42,287 nt of DNA from Lachnospiraceae bacterium UBA7179 (GCA_002491195.1 DKVL01000015.1:1-42287); one strand, 5' to 3'; positions 15,885 to 25,450 are shown, counted from the first letter of the stretch. Notes: generated by a model not told the origin, from the letters alone. Numbers and translations: made by a program.

Positions 15885-17249
15885 ATGATAAACATCAATG
15901 AAGTATTAGAGACAAACAAGATGATTGAAAAAGAGAATCTTGATGTCAGGACGATCACGCTTGGTATCAGTCTGCTTGACTGTATTGACTCCAATCTCGA
16001 TCGGTTAAATGAGAAAATTTACAACAAGATCACGACAGTTGCAAAGGATCTTGTAGCGACTGGTGAAACAATCGAGAAGGAGTTTGGCATTCCAATTGTC
16101 AACAAGAGAATCTCTGTCACACCGATTGCTTTGATCGGCGGTTCTGCATGCAAGACTTCCGATGATTTTGTGACGATTGCAAAGACGCTCGACAGAGCGA
16201 GAAAAGATGTCGGCGTTAATTTCCTCGGAGGATATTCCGCGCTGGTGTCAAAGGGAATGACAGTGGCAGATGAACTCCTTCTGCGCTCAATCCCGCAGGC
16301 GCTTGCCCAGACAGAACTTGTGTGCAGTTCTGTCAATCTTGGCTCGACCAAGACAGGCATTGATATGGATGCAGTGCGGCTGATGGGAGATATCATCAAG
16401 GAGACAGCGGAACTTACGAAGGATAATGATTCGATCGGCTGCTCGAAACTGGTTGTGTTCTGTAATGCACCGGACGACAATCCGTTTATGGCGGGGGCAT
16501 TTCACGGAGTGACCGAGGCAGATGCCATCATCAATGTGGGCGTCAGCGGACCGGGTGTTGTCAAGAATGCATTGGAGAGTGTACGCGGTGAGAATTTTGA
16601 GGTGCTCTGCGAGACGATCAAAAAGACAGCTTTCAAGGTGACAAGAGTCGGACAGCTGGTGGCACAGGAGGCGTCGAAACGTCTTGGGATTCCTTTTGGA
16701 ATTGTTGACCTTTCGCTGGCGCCTACGCCTGCCATCGGCGACAGTGTAGCTGATATTTTGTGTGAGATTGGACTGGAGTATGCGGGAGCGCCGGGAACGA
16801 CAGCAGCGCTGGCTTTGTTAAATGATCAGGTAAAGAAGGGCGGTGTGATGGCGTCCTCCTATGTTGGCGGTTTGAGCGGCGCTTTTATCCCGGTTAGCGA
16901 AGATCAGGGAATGATCGACGCTGTCAACGCAGGGGCGCTTACCTTGGAAAAATTGGAGGCTATGACGTGTGTCTGCTCTGTGGGACTGGATATGATCGCA
17001 ATTCCGGGGGACACGAAACCGACTACGATCGCAGGTATCATTGCAGATGAGCTCGCAATCGGTATGGTCAATCAGAAGACGACAGCTGTCCGTGTTATAC
17101 CTGTGATCGGGAAGACGGTTGGCGACAGTGCAGAGTTTGGAGGATTGCTCGGGTATGCGCCGATCATGCCTGTCAACAAGTATTCCTGTGATGCATTCGT
17201 GAACCGCGGCGGCAGGATACCGGCGCCGATCCACAGTTTTAAGAATTGA
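15885..17249 (+). CDS. PFL-family protein, UPF0210 (DUF711)
   Basis: This 454-aa member of UPF0210/DUF711 has the expected length. Signatures include ININEVLETNKMIEKENLDVRTIT, FLGGYSALVSKGMT, NVGVSGPGVVK, GIVDLSLAPTPAIGDSVADILCEIGLE and the C-terminal NRGGRIPAPIHSFKN. The fold is related to glycyl-radical PFL-type barrels, but I see no glycyl-radical loop, so enzyme activity is unknown. It is coupled with the ACT protein gene; AAGGGGG precedes ATG 15885. Confidence 0.93.
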   Translation: MININEVLETNKMIEKENLDVRTITLGISLLDCIDSNLDRLNEKIYNKITTVAKDLVATGETIEKEFGIPIVNKRISVTPIALIGGSACKTSDDFVTIAKTLDRARKDVGVNFLGGYSALVSKGMTVADELLLRSIPQALAQTELVCSSVNLGSTKTGIDMDAVRLMGDIIKETAELTKDNDSIGCSKLVVFCNAPDDNPFMAGAFHGVTEADAIINVGVSGPGVVKNALESVRGENFEVLCETIKKTAFKVTRVGQLVAQEASKRLGIPFGIVDLSLAPTPAIGDSVADILCEIGLEYAGAPGTTAALALLNDQVKKGGVMASSYVGGLSGAFIPVSEDQGMIDAVNAGALTLEKLEAMTCVCSVGLDMIAIPGDTKPTTIAGIIADELAIGMVNQKTTAVRVIPVIGKTVGDSAEFGGLLGYAPIMPVNKYSCDAFVNRGGRIPAPIHSFKN

Positions 17250-17254
17250 TATTG

Positions 17255-18589
17255 CTATCTTTTTATAATCTGGCGGGTTAGTTCGTTATGACGAACGATA
17301 CCGGTTGTGGTGTCTGACAGACGGATCTGTTTTTGCTGTTGCACACTGTCATATATGTCTGCTGCATGAATATCTGACTGCAGTGACATCAGCGCAGTAT
17401 CACTTAGTTGTCTTAACGCGCTGGAAGGCTTGGTTATGACAGGGATGGATGCATTTGCTTTGATTGAACCAAGTAGTTGCTTTCCATGCTCCGTAAAGCC
17501 GAGAAGCCTTGCATACTGTGCGTAATCATTGTGTTTTAGGATATTTGCATTCTCCTGCGTCATTTCCAGAAGGATGTGCATGAGTCCGCGACAGATGCGG
17601 GTGTAAGTTATATTTTTGGTCTTGCACAGCAGTGCGAAAGTTTCCAGCGTTGTATATCTGGGCAGATTGTTGTACAGTGTATGGGAGAGTTGCTCTCCAA
17701 TATCATAGTACTTTGCAAACGTATCTTTGAGTCTCGCGGCCGGAGACAGTTTATTATGAGATACCTTATATTGAAACACTTCATTTTGCATTTTATATAG
17801 AAGAATTTCCGAAAAATCATTTGCACATATAAGTTCCTTGCGGTGCAGTAAGGTATCTACAGAGGTCGGAACATGATCTTTGATACAAAACTGATTCAAA
17901 TCGGTATCCTGTGTGGGGGGATTGCCAGTATTGGATTGCTGGAAAAGTGCCTTTCGTATGGCATTTGCCGAGGCGAAACCATCTGTCATAAGGGAATCAG
18001 AAGCGTAACCCTCACCTTTCCTTGCAATGGTCATGGGTTTAACCGTGCTGTTTCTCTGAATAAGGGCTTTGATGTATTCCATGCCAAGGATATTGTTCGG
18101 TGTGCTGACAAGCTGCCTGATCTTCTGATCAGGCAGAAGCTCCGACAGCGCATTGTCGCGGGCGGCGGGAAAAGAACAGCCCTGTTTCAGATATTTGTTT
18201 AAAGCTGTCTTGTACGCGTCGGATTCGTGAGCAAGCATCATACTGGTAAATTCATACAAAAGGGAAATGTTGCCGGATTCGCTGCCAAAGTGCAGATAGT
18301 CGACAACGCCGAGTTTATCAATCAGTGACACGGCGCCCTGAGCAAAATATTCCGCACTGCCAAGCGCAAAGTACACAGGAAGCTCAAAGACCAGATCAGC
18401 ACCGTTTTCCAGAGCCATCCGGCAGCGTTCGTATTTATCCACGATGGCAGGAATGCCGCGCTGCATGAAGTCTCCGCTCATGACGACGATGATGAGATCT
18501 GTGCCCGGCGTCTGGCGTATGGCATCCAGCTGATATAGATGTCCGTTGTGAAAAGGATTGTACTCGGCAATAACTGCTGTGACTTTCAT
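17255..18589 (-). CDS. tmcAL: tRNA(Met) cytidine acetate ligase TmcAL
   Basis: This 444-aa protein begins MKVTAVIAEYNPFHNGHLYQ with the HxGH nucleotidyltransferase motif, then VVMSGDFMQRGIPAIVDKYE and LPVYFALGSAEYFAQGAV, which are hallmarks of the YlbM/TmcAL family. The enzyme activates acetate with ATP and acetylates C34 of elongator tRNA-Met, giving ac4C. The start at 18589 is preferred because AAAGGA lies upstream and the family begins MKV.G(V/I)IAEYNPFH; the longer frame to 18667 has no support. It is convergent with the UPF0210 gene and divergent from yceD. Confidence 0.95.
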   Translation of the reverse strand: MKVTAVIAEYNPFHNGHLYQLDAIRQTPGTDLIIVVMSGDFMQRGIPAIVDKYERCRMALENGADLVFELPVYFALGSAEYFAQGAVSLIDKLGVVDYLHFGSESGNISLLYEFTSMMLAHESDAYKTALNKYLKQGCSFPAARDNALSELLPDQKIRQLVSTPNNILGMEYIKALIQRNSTVKPMTIARKGEGYASDSLMTDGFASANAIRKALFQQSNTGNPPTQDTDLNQFCIKDHVPTSVDTLLHRKELICANDFSEILLYKMQNEVFQYKVSHNKLSPAARLKDTFAKYYDIGEQLSHTLYNNLPRYTTLETFALLCKTKNITYTRICRGLMHILLEMTQENANILKHNDYAQYARLLGFTEHGKQLLGSIKANASIPVITKPSSALRQLSDTALMSLQSDIHAADIYDSVQQQKQIRLSDTTTGIVRHNELTRQIIKR

Positions 18590-18614
18590 ATTAAAAGAAT
18601 CCTTTCTTGTCCGA

Positions 18615-18647
18615 TGATAAAATAATTGATTGAAGATTATTTTATCA
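18615..18647. other. Perfect 12-bp palindrome in the tmcAL 5' leader
   Basis: TGATAAAATAAT (18615-18626) and ATTATTTTATCA (18636-18647) are separated by 9 nt. It is AT-only apart from the ends, lies just upstream of the tmcAL ribosome site and about 155 bp before the yceD promoter. It could be an operator for the divergent pair or an mRNA hairpin. The rest of 18590-18858 shows only the yceD promoter. Confidence 0.4.
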
Positions 18648-18802
18648 TAACAGTTTTGAAAAGTCACTTGTTTTAATAGTTGAAAAATGCCGACGCCACT
18701 TATAAAGGAATAATGTGAAAAAGAATGTCCTTTGCTTTATGGTCATGGTTCAGGAACGCTGTATTCTTGAAAATGTATGAAAATGAAAATTTGCAATTAT
18801 GG

Positions 18803-18831
18803 TTGACAAAAGGCAGGCAGTTATGTATAAT
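18803..18831 (+). promoter_or_regulatory. Consensus sigma-A promoter of the yceD-rpmF unit
   Basis: TTGACA (18803-18808), exactly 17 nt, TATAAT (18826-18831): a perfect consensus match at both boxes. It lies 27 nt upstream of the yceD start codon, so the leader must be very short. High basal expression is expected. Confidence 0.85.
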
Positions 18832-18858
18832 GTGTAAATGTGTGGATAGGAGTCTACG

Positions 18859-19395
18859 ATGTTAGTGAATTTGACAGATGTATTTACAAATGAAGGACAA
18901 GTGCAGGAGCTGGAAGTGTCATATGTACCAGATACGTTTACAAACCAGCTTGGAACTTTTTCAATCAGGGAAAAGAGTCCTGTTGCGCTGAAGCTTTCTA
19001 ATATAGGACAATCAAAAGCGCTGGTACAGGGAAATGCGAAGATTACATTTATGCTTTCCTGTGACAGATGTTTGCGAGATGTTGATTATACATTTGATTT
19101 ATCCTTTGACAGCGTGGTGGTGTCGCCGGATGTGATCAGCGATGACGGGAACGAGATCGAAGCTGAGGATTCCGCGGTACTGATGGAAGGATATCACTTA
19201 AATGTGGATGAACTAATCAATAATGAATTATTGCTGAACTGGCCGATGAAGATTTTGTGCAGGGAAGACTGTAAGGGAATCTGCAAAGTATGTGGCAAAA
19301 ATCGAAATGATGGCGATTGCAGCTGCGATGATTTCGTGCCAGATCCCAGAATGGCAGCAATAAAAGATTTGTTTAATGCGAATAAGGAGGTGTAA
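18859..19395 (+). CDS. yceD: YceD family (DUF177) metal-binding protein
   Basis: This 178-aa protein contains the DUF177 cysteine signature: CDRCL in the middle and CREDCKGIC..CG......CSCDD near the C-terminus, ending PDPRMAAIKDLF. YceD/DUF177 proteins are associated with 23S rRNA accumulation and are almost always encoded directly upstream of rpmF, as here (2-nt gap). AGGAG precedes ATG 18859. The cysteines probably bind zinc. There is nothing unusual in length or composition. Confidence 0.93.
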   Translation: MLVNLTDVFTNEGQVQELEVSYVPDTFTNQLGTFSIREKSPVALKLSNIGQSKALVQGNAKITFMLSCDRCLRDVDYTFDLSFDSVVVSPDVISDDGNEIEAEDSAVLMEGYHLNVDELINNELLLNWPMKILCREDCKGICKVCGKNRNDGDCSCDDFVPDPRMAAIKDLFNANKEV

Positions 19396-19397
19396 CA

Positions 19398-19577
19398 ATG
19401 TCTATATGTCCAAAAAATAAATCTTCAAAAAGTAGAAGAGATAAGAGAAGAGCAAACTGGAAGATGAGCGCACCTACATTGGTAAAGTGCAGCAAGTGTG
19501 GCGCTTTGATGATGCCTCACAGAGTGTGCAAGGCTTGTGGCTCATACAACAAGAAAGAGATCATTGCAGTTGATTAA
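19398..19577 (+). CDS. rpmF: 50S ribosomal protein L32
   Basis: This 59-aa basic protein reads MSICPKNKSSKSRRDKRRAN with a C-terminal zinc ribbon of four cysteines (CSKCG....HRVCKACGSY). This is the classical L32 layout in its Cys-plus form. The length and N-terminus fit. GGAGG lies 7 nt before ATG 19398. It is located directly after yceD, as usual, and followed by a terminator at 19637. A small 7-bp hairpin (GTTACTG 19580-19586 / CAGTAAC 19599-19605) lies just past the stop. Confidence 0.97.
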   Translation: MSICPKNKSSKSRRDKRRANWKMSAPTLVKCSKCGALMMPHRVCKACGSYNKKEIIAVD

Positions 19578-19636
19578 CGGTTACTGGAACGGAGTGAACA
19601 GTAACGATTAATGCGGTGGATCAAAACAGGAATAAG

Positions 19637-19680
19637 AGGTGCAGAGTTTTATGAAACAGATAAAGCTTTGCACCTTTTTA
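19637..19680 (+). terminator. Rho-independent terminator of yceD-rpmF
   Basis: AGGTGCAGAGTTTT (19637-19650) pairs with AAAGCTTTGCACCT (19662-19675) in a 14-bp stem with two G-T wobbles. A TTTT run follows immediately. It separates rpmF from plsX, which has its own promoter. Confidence 0.85.
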
Positions 19681-19691
19681 TTTGATTTCCC

Positions 19692-19720
19692 TTGATTTTT
19701 GGCAGTAGGTCTAGTATATT
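19692..19720 (+). promoter_or_regulatory. Candidate promoter of plsX-acpP
   Basis: TTGATT (19692-19697), 17 nt, TATATT (19715-19720), placed between the rpmF terminator and plsX, 65 nt upstream of its start. I looked for a FapR-type operator (TTAGTACC..GGTACTAA) and saw none. Confidence 0.45.
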
Positions 19721-19784
19721 TATATAAGTATAGAACGATGCGTTACAGTTCGGCGAGGTTGAATTGTAATAACGATGGAGGAAT

Positions 19785-20804
19785 ATGGCAATGGATGAGG
19801 TGACCAGAGTAGCAGTGGATGCCATGGGAGGCGACAATGCTCCGGCAGAGATCATGAAGGGCGCAGTGGAAGCTGTCAACGAGAGTAGTAAGATCAAGGT
19901 GTATCTGACAGGCAGGGAAGAAGCGATTAACAAAGAACTTGCGCAGTATACTTACAATAAAGAACAGATCGAAGTAGTCAATGCCACGGAGGTGATTGAG
20001 ACAGCGGAACCTCCGGTAATGGCGATCAGGAAAAAGAAAGATTCGTCAATCGTAGTTGCACTGAATCTGGTGAAGAATGGTACGTGTGATGCATTTGTCT
20101 CAGCGGGTAGTTCCGGTGCGGTGCTTGTTGGCGGGCAGTTGATTGTGGGAAGGATCAAAGGGATTGAACGGCCGCCCCTCGCTCCGCTCATTCCGACGGA
20201 GACAGGCTGTGCCCTGCTGATCGACTGCGGAGCGAATGTGGATGCCAGGCCGTCACATCTGGTTCAGTTCGCAAAGATGGGATCGGTTTACATGGAAAGC
20301 GTCATGGGAATACCAAATCCCAAGGTTGCGATCGTCAATATCGGGGCGGAGGAAGAGAAGGGAAATGCGCTTGTGAAAGAGACATTTCCACTGCTGAAAA
20401 ACTGTCCTGAGATTCATTTTATAGGCAGCATCGAGGCGAGGGATATTCCGACAGGTTATGCGGACGTAATCGTTTGCGAGGCGTTTGCTGGAAATATCAT
20501 CTTAAAGCTGTACGAGGGTGTCGGAGCCACGCTGATCAAGAAAGTGAAGGCGGGGATGATGACATCGCTTCGGAGTAAGATTGGTGCGCTTCTGGTAAAA
20601 CCAGCACTCAAACAGACATTGAAGGGTTTCAGTCTTGAGGAGTATGGCGGTGCGCCGCTGTTAGGTTTAAACGGACTGGTAGTGAAGACACATGGAAGTT
20701 CCAAAGCAAATGAGATCAAAAATTCAATTTTGCAGTGTGTCACGTTTAAGGAACAGAAAATTAATCAAAAGATAAAGGAAAAGGTTATTTTAAAGGATGA
20801 GTAA
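19785..20804 (+). CDS. plsX: Phosphate acyltransferase PlsX
   Basis: This 339-aa protein makes acyl-phosphate from acyl-ACP, the first step of phospholipid synthesis through PlsXYC. Family motifs are VAVDAMGGDNAP at the N-terminus, SAGSSGAVLVGG, RIKGIERPPLAP, DCGANVDARP, NIGAEEEKGN, and DVIVCEAFAGNIILK in the C-terminal half. GGAGG precedes ATG 19785; an ATG at 19791 is possible. It is followed by acpP (16-nt gap, or 8-nt overlap if the earlier acpP start is used), the standard Firmicute pairing that couples acyl carrier and acyl transfer. Confidence 0.96.
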   Translation: MAMDEVTRVAVDAMGGDNAPAEIMKGAVEAVNESSKIKVYLTGREEAINKELAQYTYNKEQIEVVNATEVIETAEPPVMAIRKKKDSSIVVALNLVKNGTCDAFVSAGSSGAVLVGGQLIVGRIKGIERPPLAPLIPTETGCALLIDCGANVDARPSHLVQFAKMGSVYMESVMGIPNPKVAIVNIGAEEEKGNALVKETFPLLKNCPEIHFIGSIEARDIPTGYADVIVCEAFAGNIILKLYEGVGATLIKKVKAGMMTSLRSKIGALLVKPALKQTLKGFSLEEYGGAPLLGLNGLVVKTHGSSKANEIKNSILQCVTFKEQKINQKIKEKVILKDE

Positions 20805-20820
20805 GGAAGGATCTGATCAA

Positions 20821-21057
20821 ATGGAATTTGAAGCTTTCAAGAAGGTTGCTGCCACCGTTTTGGGCATGGATCCGGATGAGATCGAGATGGATATGACCTT
20901 TCTCACAGATTTAGGAGCCGATTCGCTGGATTTATATCAGATCTTTGTGGGGGTGGAGGAGGAGACAGGCCTTCAGATACCGACAGAAGGTCTGGACAAA
21001 ATAACGACAGTGCGCGAAGCTGTCAAATGGATTCAAAAAGCAAGAAGCCCTCTTTAG
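20821..21057 (+). CDS. acpP: Acyl carrier protein
   Basis: This 78-aa acidic protein carries the phosphopantetheine attachment motif GADSLD (Ser of DSL) in the middle, with the typical four-helix pattern MEFEAFKKVAA..LGMDPDEIE...FLTDLGADSLD. The ATG at 20821 gives the normal ACP length and has GGAAGG upstream. The in-frame ATG 20797 would add eight polar residues overlapping plsX. The C-terminal residues (ARSPL) are encoded by the 5' arm of an intrinsic terminator, so gene end and terminator overlap. Confidence 0.93.
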   Translation: MEFEAFKKVAATVLGMDPDEIEMDMTFLTDLGADSLDLYQIFVGVEEETGLQIPTEGLDKITTVREAVKWIQKARSPL

Positions 21058-21068
21058 GGCTTTCTTTA
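21045..21068 (+). terminator. Terminator overlapping the acpP stop codon
   Basis: AAGCCCT (21045-21051), loop CTTT, AGGGCTT (21056-21062), then a broken T-run TCTTTAT. The stop codon TAG (21055-21057) lies at the loop/3'-arm junction, so ribosomes finishing acpP would cover the 5' arm. Confidence 0.7.
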
Positions 21069-21131
21069 TGTACAGGGGAACACGCTTCTCCTGTTCGATT
21101 GTGTATCGTTCTGATAGAATAGGAGTTAACG

Positions 21132-21830
21132 ATGAGGAATATGAAGAAAGCCCTGCAGGAGCTGCAGGGAAAGATCGGGTATCATTTTCAGGATGAAGCG
21201 CTGCTGCAGCAGGCGCTGACGCACAGCTCCTTTGCCAATGAGCGCAAAATTAATAAAATAAACAATTACGAAAGGCTGGAATTTCTTGGAGATGCGGTGC
21301 TGGAACTGGTGTCCAGTGAATTTCTGTACAAGGAAAACGAAGATATGCCCGAGGGACAGCTGACAAGGCTGCGCGCATCCATGGTTTGCGAGCCGGCGCT
21401 GGCCTACTGTGCAAGGGATATTGATCTAAACACATATATACTGCTTGGCAAGGGGGAGGAAGCGACAGGCGGCAGGAAGAGGGATTCCATCACTTCCGAT
21501 GTCATGGAGGCTGTAATCGGTGCGATTTTTCTTGACGGCGGCCTTGAGAACGCCAAGAAATTTATCAATCGTTTTGTGTTGTCGGACTTGGAGGATAAGA
21601 TCCTGTTTCTGGATAGCAAGACGCTTTTGCAGGAAGAGATTCAGAAGAATAATACGGCGCAGCTGCGGTATGAGCTGGTCGGGGAGACCGGTCCTGACCA
21701 CGACAAACAGTTCAGCGTCGAGGCGTATCTTGATGACAGGTTAATCGGTTCCGGCATGGGAAGAACAAAGAAAGCAGCAGAGCAGGCAGCGGCATATGAA
21801 GCGCTCAAGAGGTTCAAGGGCAAAAAATAA
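21132..21830 (+). CDS. rnc: Ribonuclease III
   Basis: This 232-aa double-strand-specific endoribonuclease has a catalytic domain with the signature NYERLEFLGDAVLEL and downstream DVMEAVIGAIFLDGG (the second acidic set), followed by a C-terminal dsRNA-binding domain (about 155-228; TLLQEEIQK...GMGRTKKAAEQAAA). Length and residues are intact. AGGAG lies 7 nt before ATG 21132; the internal ATG 21141 is an alternative. It is upstream of smc and ftsY in the classic rnc-smc-ftsY cluster. Confidence 0.97.
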   Translation: MRNMKKALQELQGKIGYHFQDEALLQQALTHSSFANERKINKINNYERLEFLGDAVLELVSSEFLYKENEDMPEGQLTRLRASMVCEPALAYCARDIDLNTYILLGKGEEATGGRKRDSITSDVMEAVIGAIFLDGGLENAKKFINRFVLSDLEDKILFLDSKTLLQEEIQKNNTAQLRYELVGETGPDHDKQFSVEAYLDDRLIGSGMGRTKKAAEQAAAYEALKRFKGKK

Positions 21831-21850
21831 CGGCTACGGTGAGGTAAAGA

Positions 21851-24800
21851 ATGTATTTAAAGAGTATAGAAGTACAAGGGTTCAAATCCTTTGCAAACAA
21901 AATCGTGTTTCAATTCCATCAGGGAATCACAGGCATTGTAGGACCGAACGGCTCCGGCAAGAGCAATGTGGCGGACGCGGTGCGGTGGGTGCTTGGTGAA
22001 CAGCGGATCAAGCAGCTGCGCGGGGAGTCTATGCAGGATGTTATCTTTTCCGGCACAGAGCTGAGAAAGCCGCTGGGTTATGCATACGTAGGAATCACGT
22101 TTGACAATGCCGACCATAAACTTGCAATCGATTATCAGGAAGTGACAGTGGCGAGGCGTTTATATCGTTCAGGCGAAAGTGAGTATTCGATCAATGGTAC
22201 TCCCTGTCGTTTGAAGGATGTAAATGAACTATTTTATGATACAGGTATTGGAAAAGAGGGCTATTCGATTATTGGCCAGGGACAGATTGAGAAGATTCTG
22301 AGTGGGAAACCTGAGGAAAAACGAGAACTCTTTGATGAGGCAGCCGGGATTGTCAAGTTTAAAAAGCGCAAGGCAACAGCCCAGAAGAAGCTCGAAGATG
22401 AGAAGAATAATCTGGTGCGTGTGACAGATATTCTAAGCGAGCTTGAAAAGCAGGTAGGTCCTCTGGAAAAGCAGTCGGAGAAAGCAAAAGTTTATCTGAA
22501 AAAAAAGGAAGAACTCAAAGAGTACGATATCAATGTCTTCCTATTGGAAAACAAAAAGCTGACAGAGCAGCTTAACGAAGTTGAGGGCAGTTATAAGATT
22601 GCAGAGGAAGACTACAACAATACCACACAGCAATATGACAGGATAAAAGTCGAGTATGATGAGGTTCAGGTGCGCATCGAAGAACTGGACCAGGAGATTG
22701 AATCCACCAGAAATACATTGACAAATGCAAGTGTCACACGCGGAAAACTCGAGGGCGAGATCAATGTACTGCGCGAGCAGATTAAAGGCGCTCAGGGAAA
22801 CAAACAACATTTTCATGAGAGAATAACAGCGATACAGAAGCAGATCGCCGAGAGGGAGGATGAGCGCGCCAAAATCCTTGCGAACAAGTCTGCGTTCGAT
22901 GAAAAGGTGGATGAACTGGAGAAAGAACGAAGCGAGGCAAAAGGTCTGCTCTCCGAAGTTCAGCTGCATATTGAGGAACTAAACAATAAAATAGAGGAAG
23001 ATAAAAACCAGATTATTATCATGCTAAACGAGCGTGCGACCATCAAATCAAAAATGAGCAGTTTTGATACAATGATGGAACAGCTGCGCATTAGAAAGGC
23101 GGAGTTGAACTCGAGACTGTTGCGCGCAAGAAGCGATGAGGCGGAGCGCGATGCCGAAATCAAGGAACTGCAGGAGGAGTTTCAGCGCATTAACGACGAG
23201 ATTGTCGAAGTCAATGCACATTTGACAGATCTGGAAGAGCACAATAAGACATTTCGGGAGAGATTGACTGATAAGGATAATGAGATCCGGGAAAGTCAGG
23301 GAGCCTATCAGCGATACCGTTCCCAGCTTGACACGATCTCCAATCTCACAGAGCGGTATGAGGGCTACGGCAACAGTATCCAGAAAGTTATGGAGCAGAA
23401 AGGGCATAACAGTGGAATTGTCGGTGTTGTGGCGGATATCATAAAAGTGGATAAAGAGTACGAGACAGCGATTGAGACGGCGCTTGGCGGAAATATTCAG
23501 AACATTATCACCGAGGATGAAGAGACTGCTAAGAAGATGATCAGTTTTCTGAAAAAGAACCGTTTCGGACGCGCCACTTTTTTGCCGCTGACCAGCATCA
23601 CAAGGCCGCAGGAGTTCAAGACACCCAATGTACTGAACGAAAAGGGCGCGATCGGACTGGCAGATTCCCTGGTGCGGACCGATGCAAAGTACAGGAATGT
23701 GGCAAAGACAATGCTTGGAAGGGTCGTTGTCATTGATAACATTGACAATGCCGTCACAATTGCAAAAAAATATCATTATAGCGTCAGAATGGTTACTCTG
23801 GAAGGGGAGCTTCTCGTACCAGGCGGCGCGATCAGCGGCGGCGCCTTTAAGAATAATTCCAATCTTTTGGGACGAAGGCGGGAGCTTGAAGAACTGGAAC
23901 AAAAGCTGAAAGCTGCCAGGGAAAAGTTAGACGCAGCAAACGCGGACATCGAGAATATCAAGACCGAGCGAAATCATGTCAGAAAGTCTATTGAGGAGGA
24001 GAAAGCCACCCTGCAGGAATTATTTATCCGGCAGAATACCGCCAGAATGAACGTTGTAACTGCGCAGGAGCGAAAAAACGAGGCAGAGCAAGGGTTTGGA
24101 ACCTTGAAGGAAGAACAGCAGGATATCGAGCAGAAGGCAGCCAGGATTCATGCGGATAAAGAAAAAACCTTAAATGATCTGAATGCATCGGAGGAAAATG
24201 AGAAGATTCTGGAGCAGAATATTACTGCTTATCAAAAGGAACTGGAAGGCTATCGGATAGAAGAGTCGAATAAGTCCGGAATGGTCGGAGAGTGGGATGT
24301 TGCGTATGAGAAAATGCTCCAGAAACAGGAGTTTGAACAGACAAACTTAAATCGTATCGAGGGAGAACTGGTGCGCAGCAGGGAGGAGCTTGCGGAGGTG
24401 CAGACCAGTCTTGATAGTTGTCTGGTGGACATTCAGAACAGGCAGCAGAGTATTGTGGAGATTGAACAGACCATCAGTGCGTCGCACACTACGCAGTCCG
24501 ATGCTGAGACTGCATTGAAAGAAAAACAGAAGAACAAAGAGGAGTTGTCACAGAAACAGAAGAATTTCTTCAAGACAAGAGAGGAAATGTCCGAGAAGAA
24601 AAACGCGCTTGACAAGGAAGTATATCGATTGAATTCCCAGAGGGAGAAATTGGAAGAAACCGTAGAGAATCAGATTAATTACATGTGGAGCGAGTATGAG
24701 ATTACGCTGAATAATGCAGCGTCCATGCGAAATGAAACATTGACGGATATTGCAGAGATGAAAAAGCAGATCTCAAATATCAAGGATGAGATCAGAAAGC

Positions 24801-25444
24801 TCGGGGACGTCAACGTCAATGCGATCGAGGATTATAAGGTTCTTATGGAGCGTTACACGTTTATGAAAAACCAGCATGACGACCTGATTGAGGCAGAAAA
24901 GACGCTGGAGGGTATTATCGAGGAGCTTGACACCGCGATGCGCAGACAGTTTGCGGAGAAGTTTGAGGAGATCAAGCGGGAGTTTGACAAAGTGTTTAAG
25001 GAGCTCTTCGGCGGAGGAAAAGGCACGCTGGAACTGATCGAGGACGAGGATATCCTCGAGGCAGGAATCCGTATCATAGCGCAGCCGCCCGGCAAGAAAC
25101 TGCAGAATATGATGCAGCTCTCCGGTGGCGAGAAGTCGTTTACTGCAATTGCACTGCTTTTTGCCATACAGAACCTGAAACCGTCACCGTTTTGTCTGTT
25201 GGATGAGATTGAGGCGGCGCTTGACGAAGGGAATGTGAGCAGATTTGCGAAATACCTGAACAAGCTGACAAAGAGTACACAGTTTATCGTGATCACACAC
25301 AGACGCGGCACGATGGAGCAGGCGGACAGGCTATACGGTATCACGATGCAGGAGAAAGGGGTATCAACTCTTGTGAGCGTCAATCTGGTCGATAGCGAGG
25401 TTGACAAATGGAGCCAGGACGAGAAGGAGAAGAAGGAGGCTTAG
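21851..25444 (+). CDS. smc: Chromosome segregation protein SMC
   Basis: This 1197-aa condensin ATPase has an N-terminal head with Walker A GPNGSGKSNVADAVRWVLGEQ and Q-loop. Long coiled coils at about 165-500 and 670-1010 flank a hinge (about 515-640; GIVGVVADII...ETALGGNIQNII, RATFLPLTSI). The C-terminal head carries the signature LSGGEKSF and Walker B/D-loop LLDEIEAALDEGNV. Length matches bacterial SMC. It holds and compacts chromosomal DNA with ScpA and ScpB, which are not in this window. ATG 21851 has GAGG upstream. It is followed by ftsY after 6 nt. Confidence 0.97.
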   Translation: MYLKSIEVQGFKSFANKIVFQFHQGITGIVGPNGSGKSNVADAVRWVLGEQRIKQLRGESMQDVIFSGTELRKPLGYAYVGITFDNADHKLAIDYQEVTVARRLYRSGESEYSINGTPCRLKDVNELFYDTGIGKEGYSIIGQGQIEKILSGKPEEKRELFDEAAGIVKFKKRKATAQKKLEDEKNNLVRVTDILSELEKQVGPLEKQSEKAKVYLKKKEELKEYDINVFLLENKKLTEQLNEVEGSYKIAEEDYNNTTQQYDRIKVEYDEVQVRIEELDQEIESTRNTLTNASVTRGKLEGEINVLREQIKGAQGNKQHFHERITAIQKQIAEREDERAKILANKSAFDEKVDELEKERSEAKGLLSEVQLHIEELNNKIEEDKNQIIIMLNERATIKSKMSSFDTMMEQLRIRKAELNSRLLRARSDEAERDAEIKELQEEFQRINDEIVEVNAHLTDLEEHNKTFRERLTDKDNEIRESQGAYQRYRSQLDTISNLTERYEGYGNSIQKVMEQKGHNSGIVGVVADIIKVDKEYETAIETALGGNIQNIITEDEETAKKMISFLKKNRFGRATFLPLTSITRPQEFKTPNVLNEKGAIGLADSLVRTDAKYRNVAKTMLGRVVVIDNIDNAVTIAKKYHYSVRMVTLEGELLVPGGAISGGAFKNNSNLLGRRRELEELEQKLKAAREKLDAANADIENIKTERNHVRKSIEEEKATLQELFIRQNTARMNVVTAQERKNEAEQGFGTLKEEQQDIEQKAARIHADKEKTLNDLNASEENEKILEQNITAYQKELEGYRIEESNKSGMVGEWDVAYEKMLQKQEFEQTNLNRIEGELVRSREELAEVQTSLDSCLVDIQNRQQSIVEIEQTISASHTTQSDAETALKEKQKNKEELSQKQKNFFKTREEMSEKKNALDKEVYRLNSQREKLEETVENQINYMWSEYEITLNNAASMRNETLTDIAEMKKQISNIKDEIRKLGDVNVNAIEDYKVLMERYTFMKNQHDDLIEAEKTLEGIIEELDTAMRRQFAEKFEEIKREFDKVFKELFGGGKGTLELIEDEDILEAGIRIIAQPPGKKLQNMMQLSGGEKSFTAIALLFAIQNLKPSPFCLLDEIEAALDEGNVSRFAKYLNKLTKSTQFIVITHRRGTMEQADRLYGITMQEKGVSTLVSVNLVDSEVDKWSQDEKEKKEA

Positions 25445-25450
25445 AATCAA

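Noticed and set aside
19698..19750. Possible FapR operator before plsX
   Set aside because: No TTAGTACC..GGTACTAA-like palindrome is present; only AT-rich sequence and a plausible promoter.
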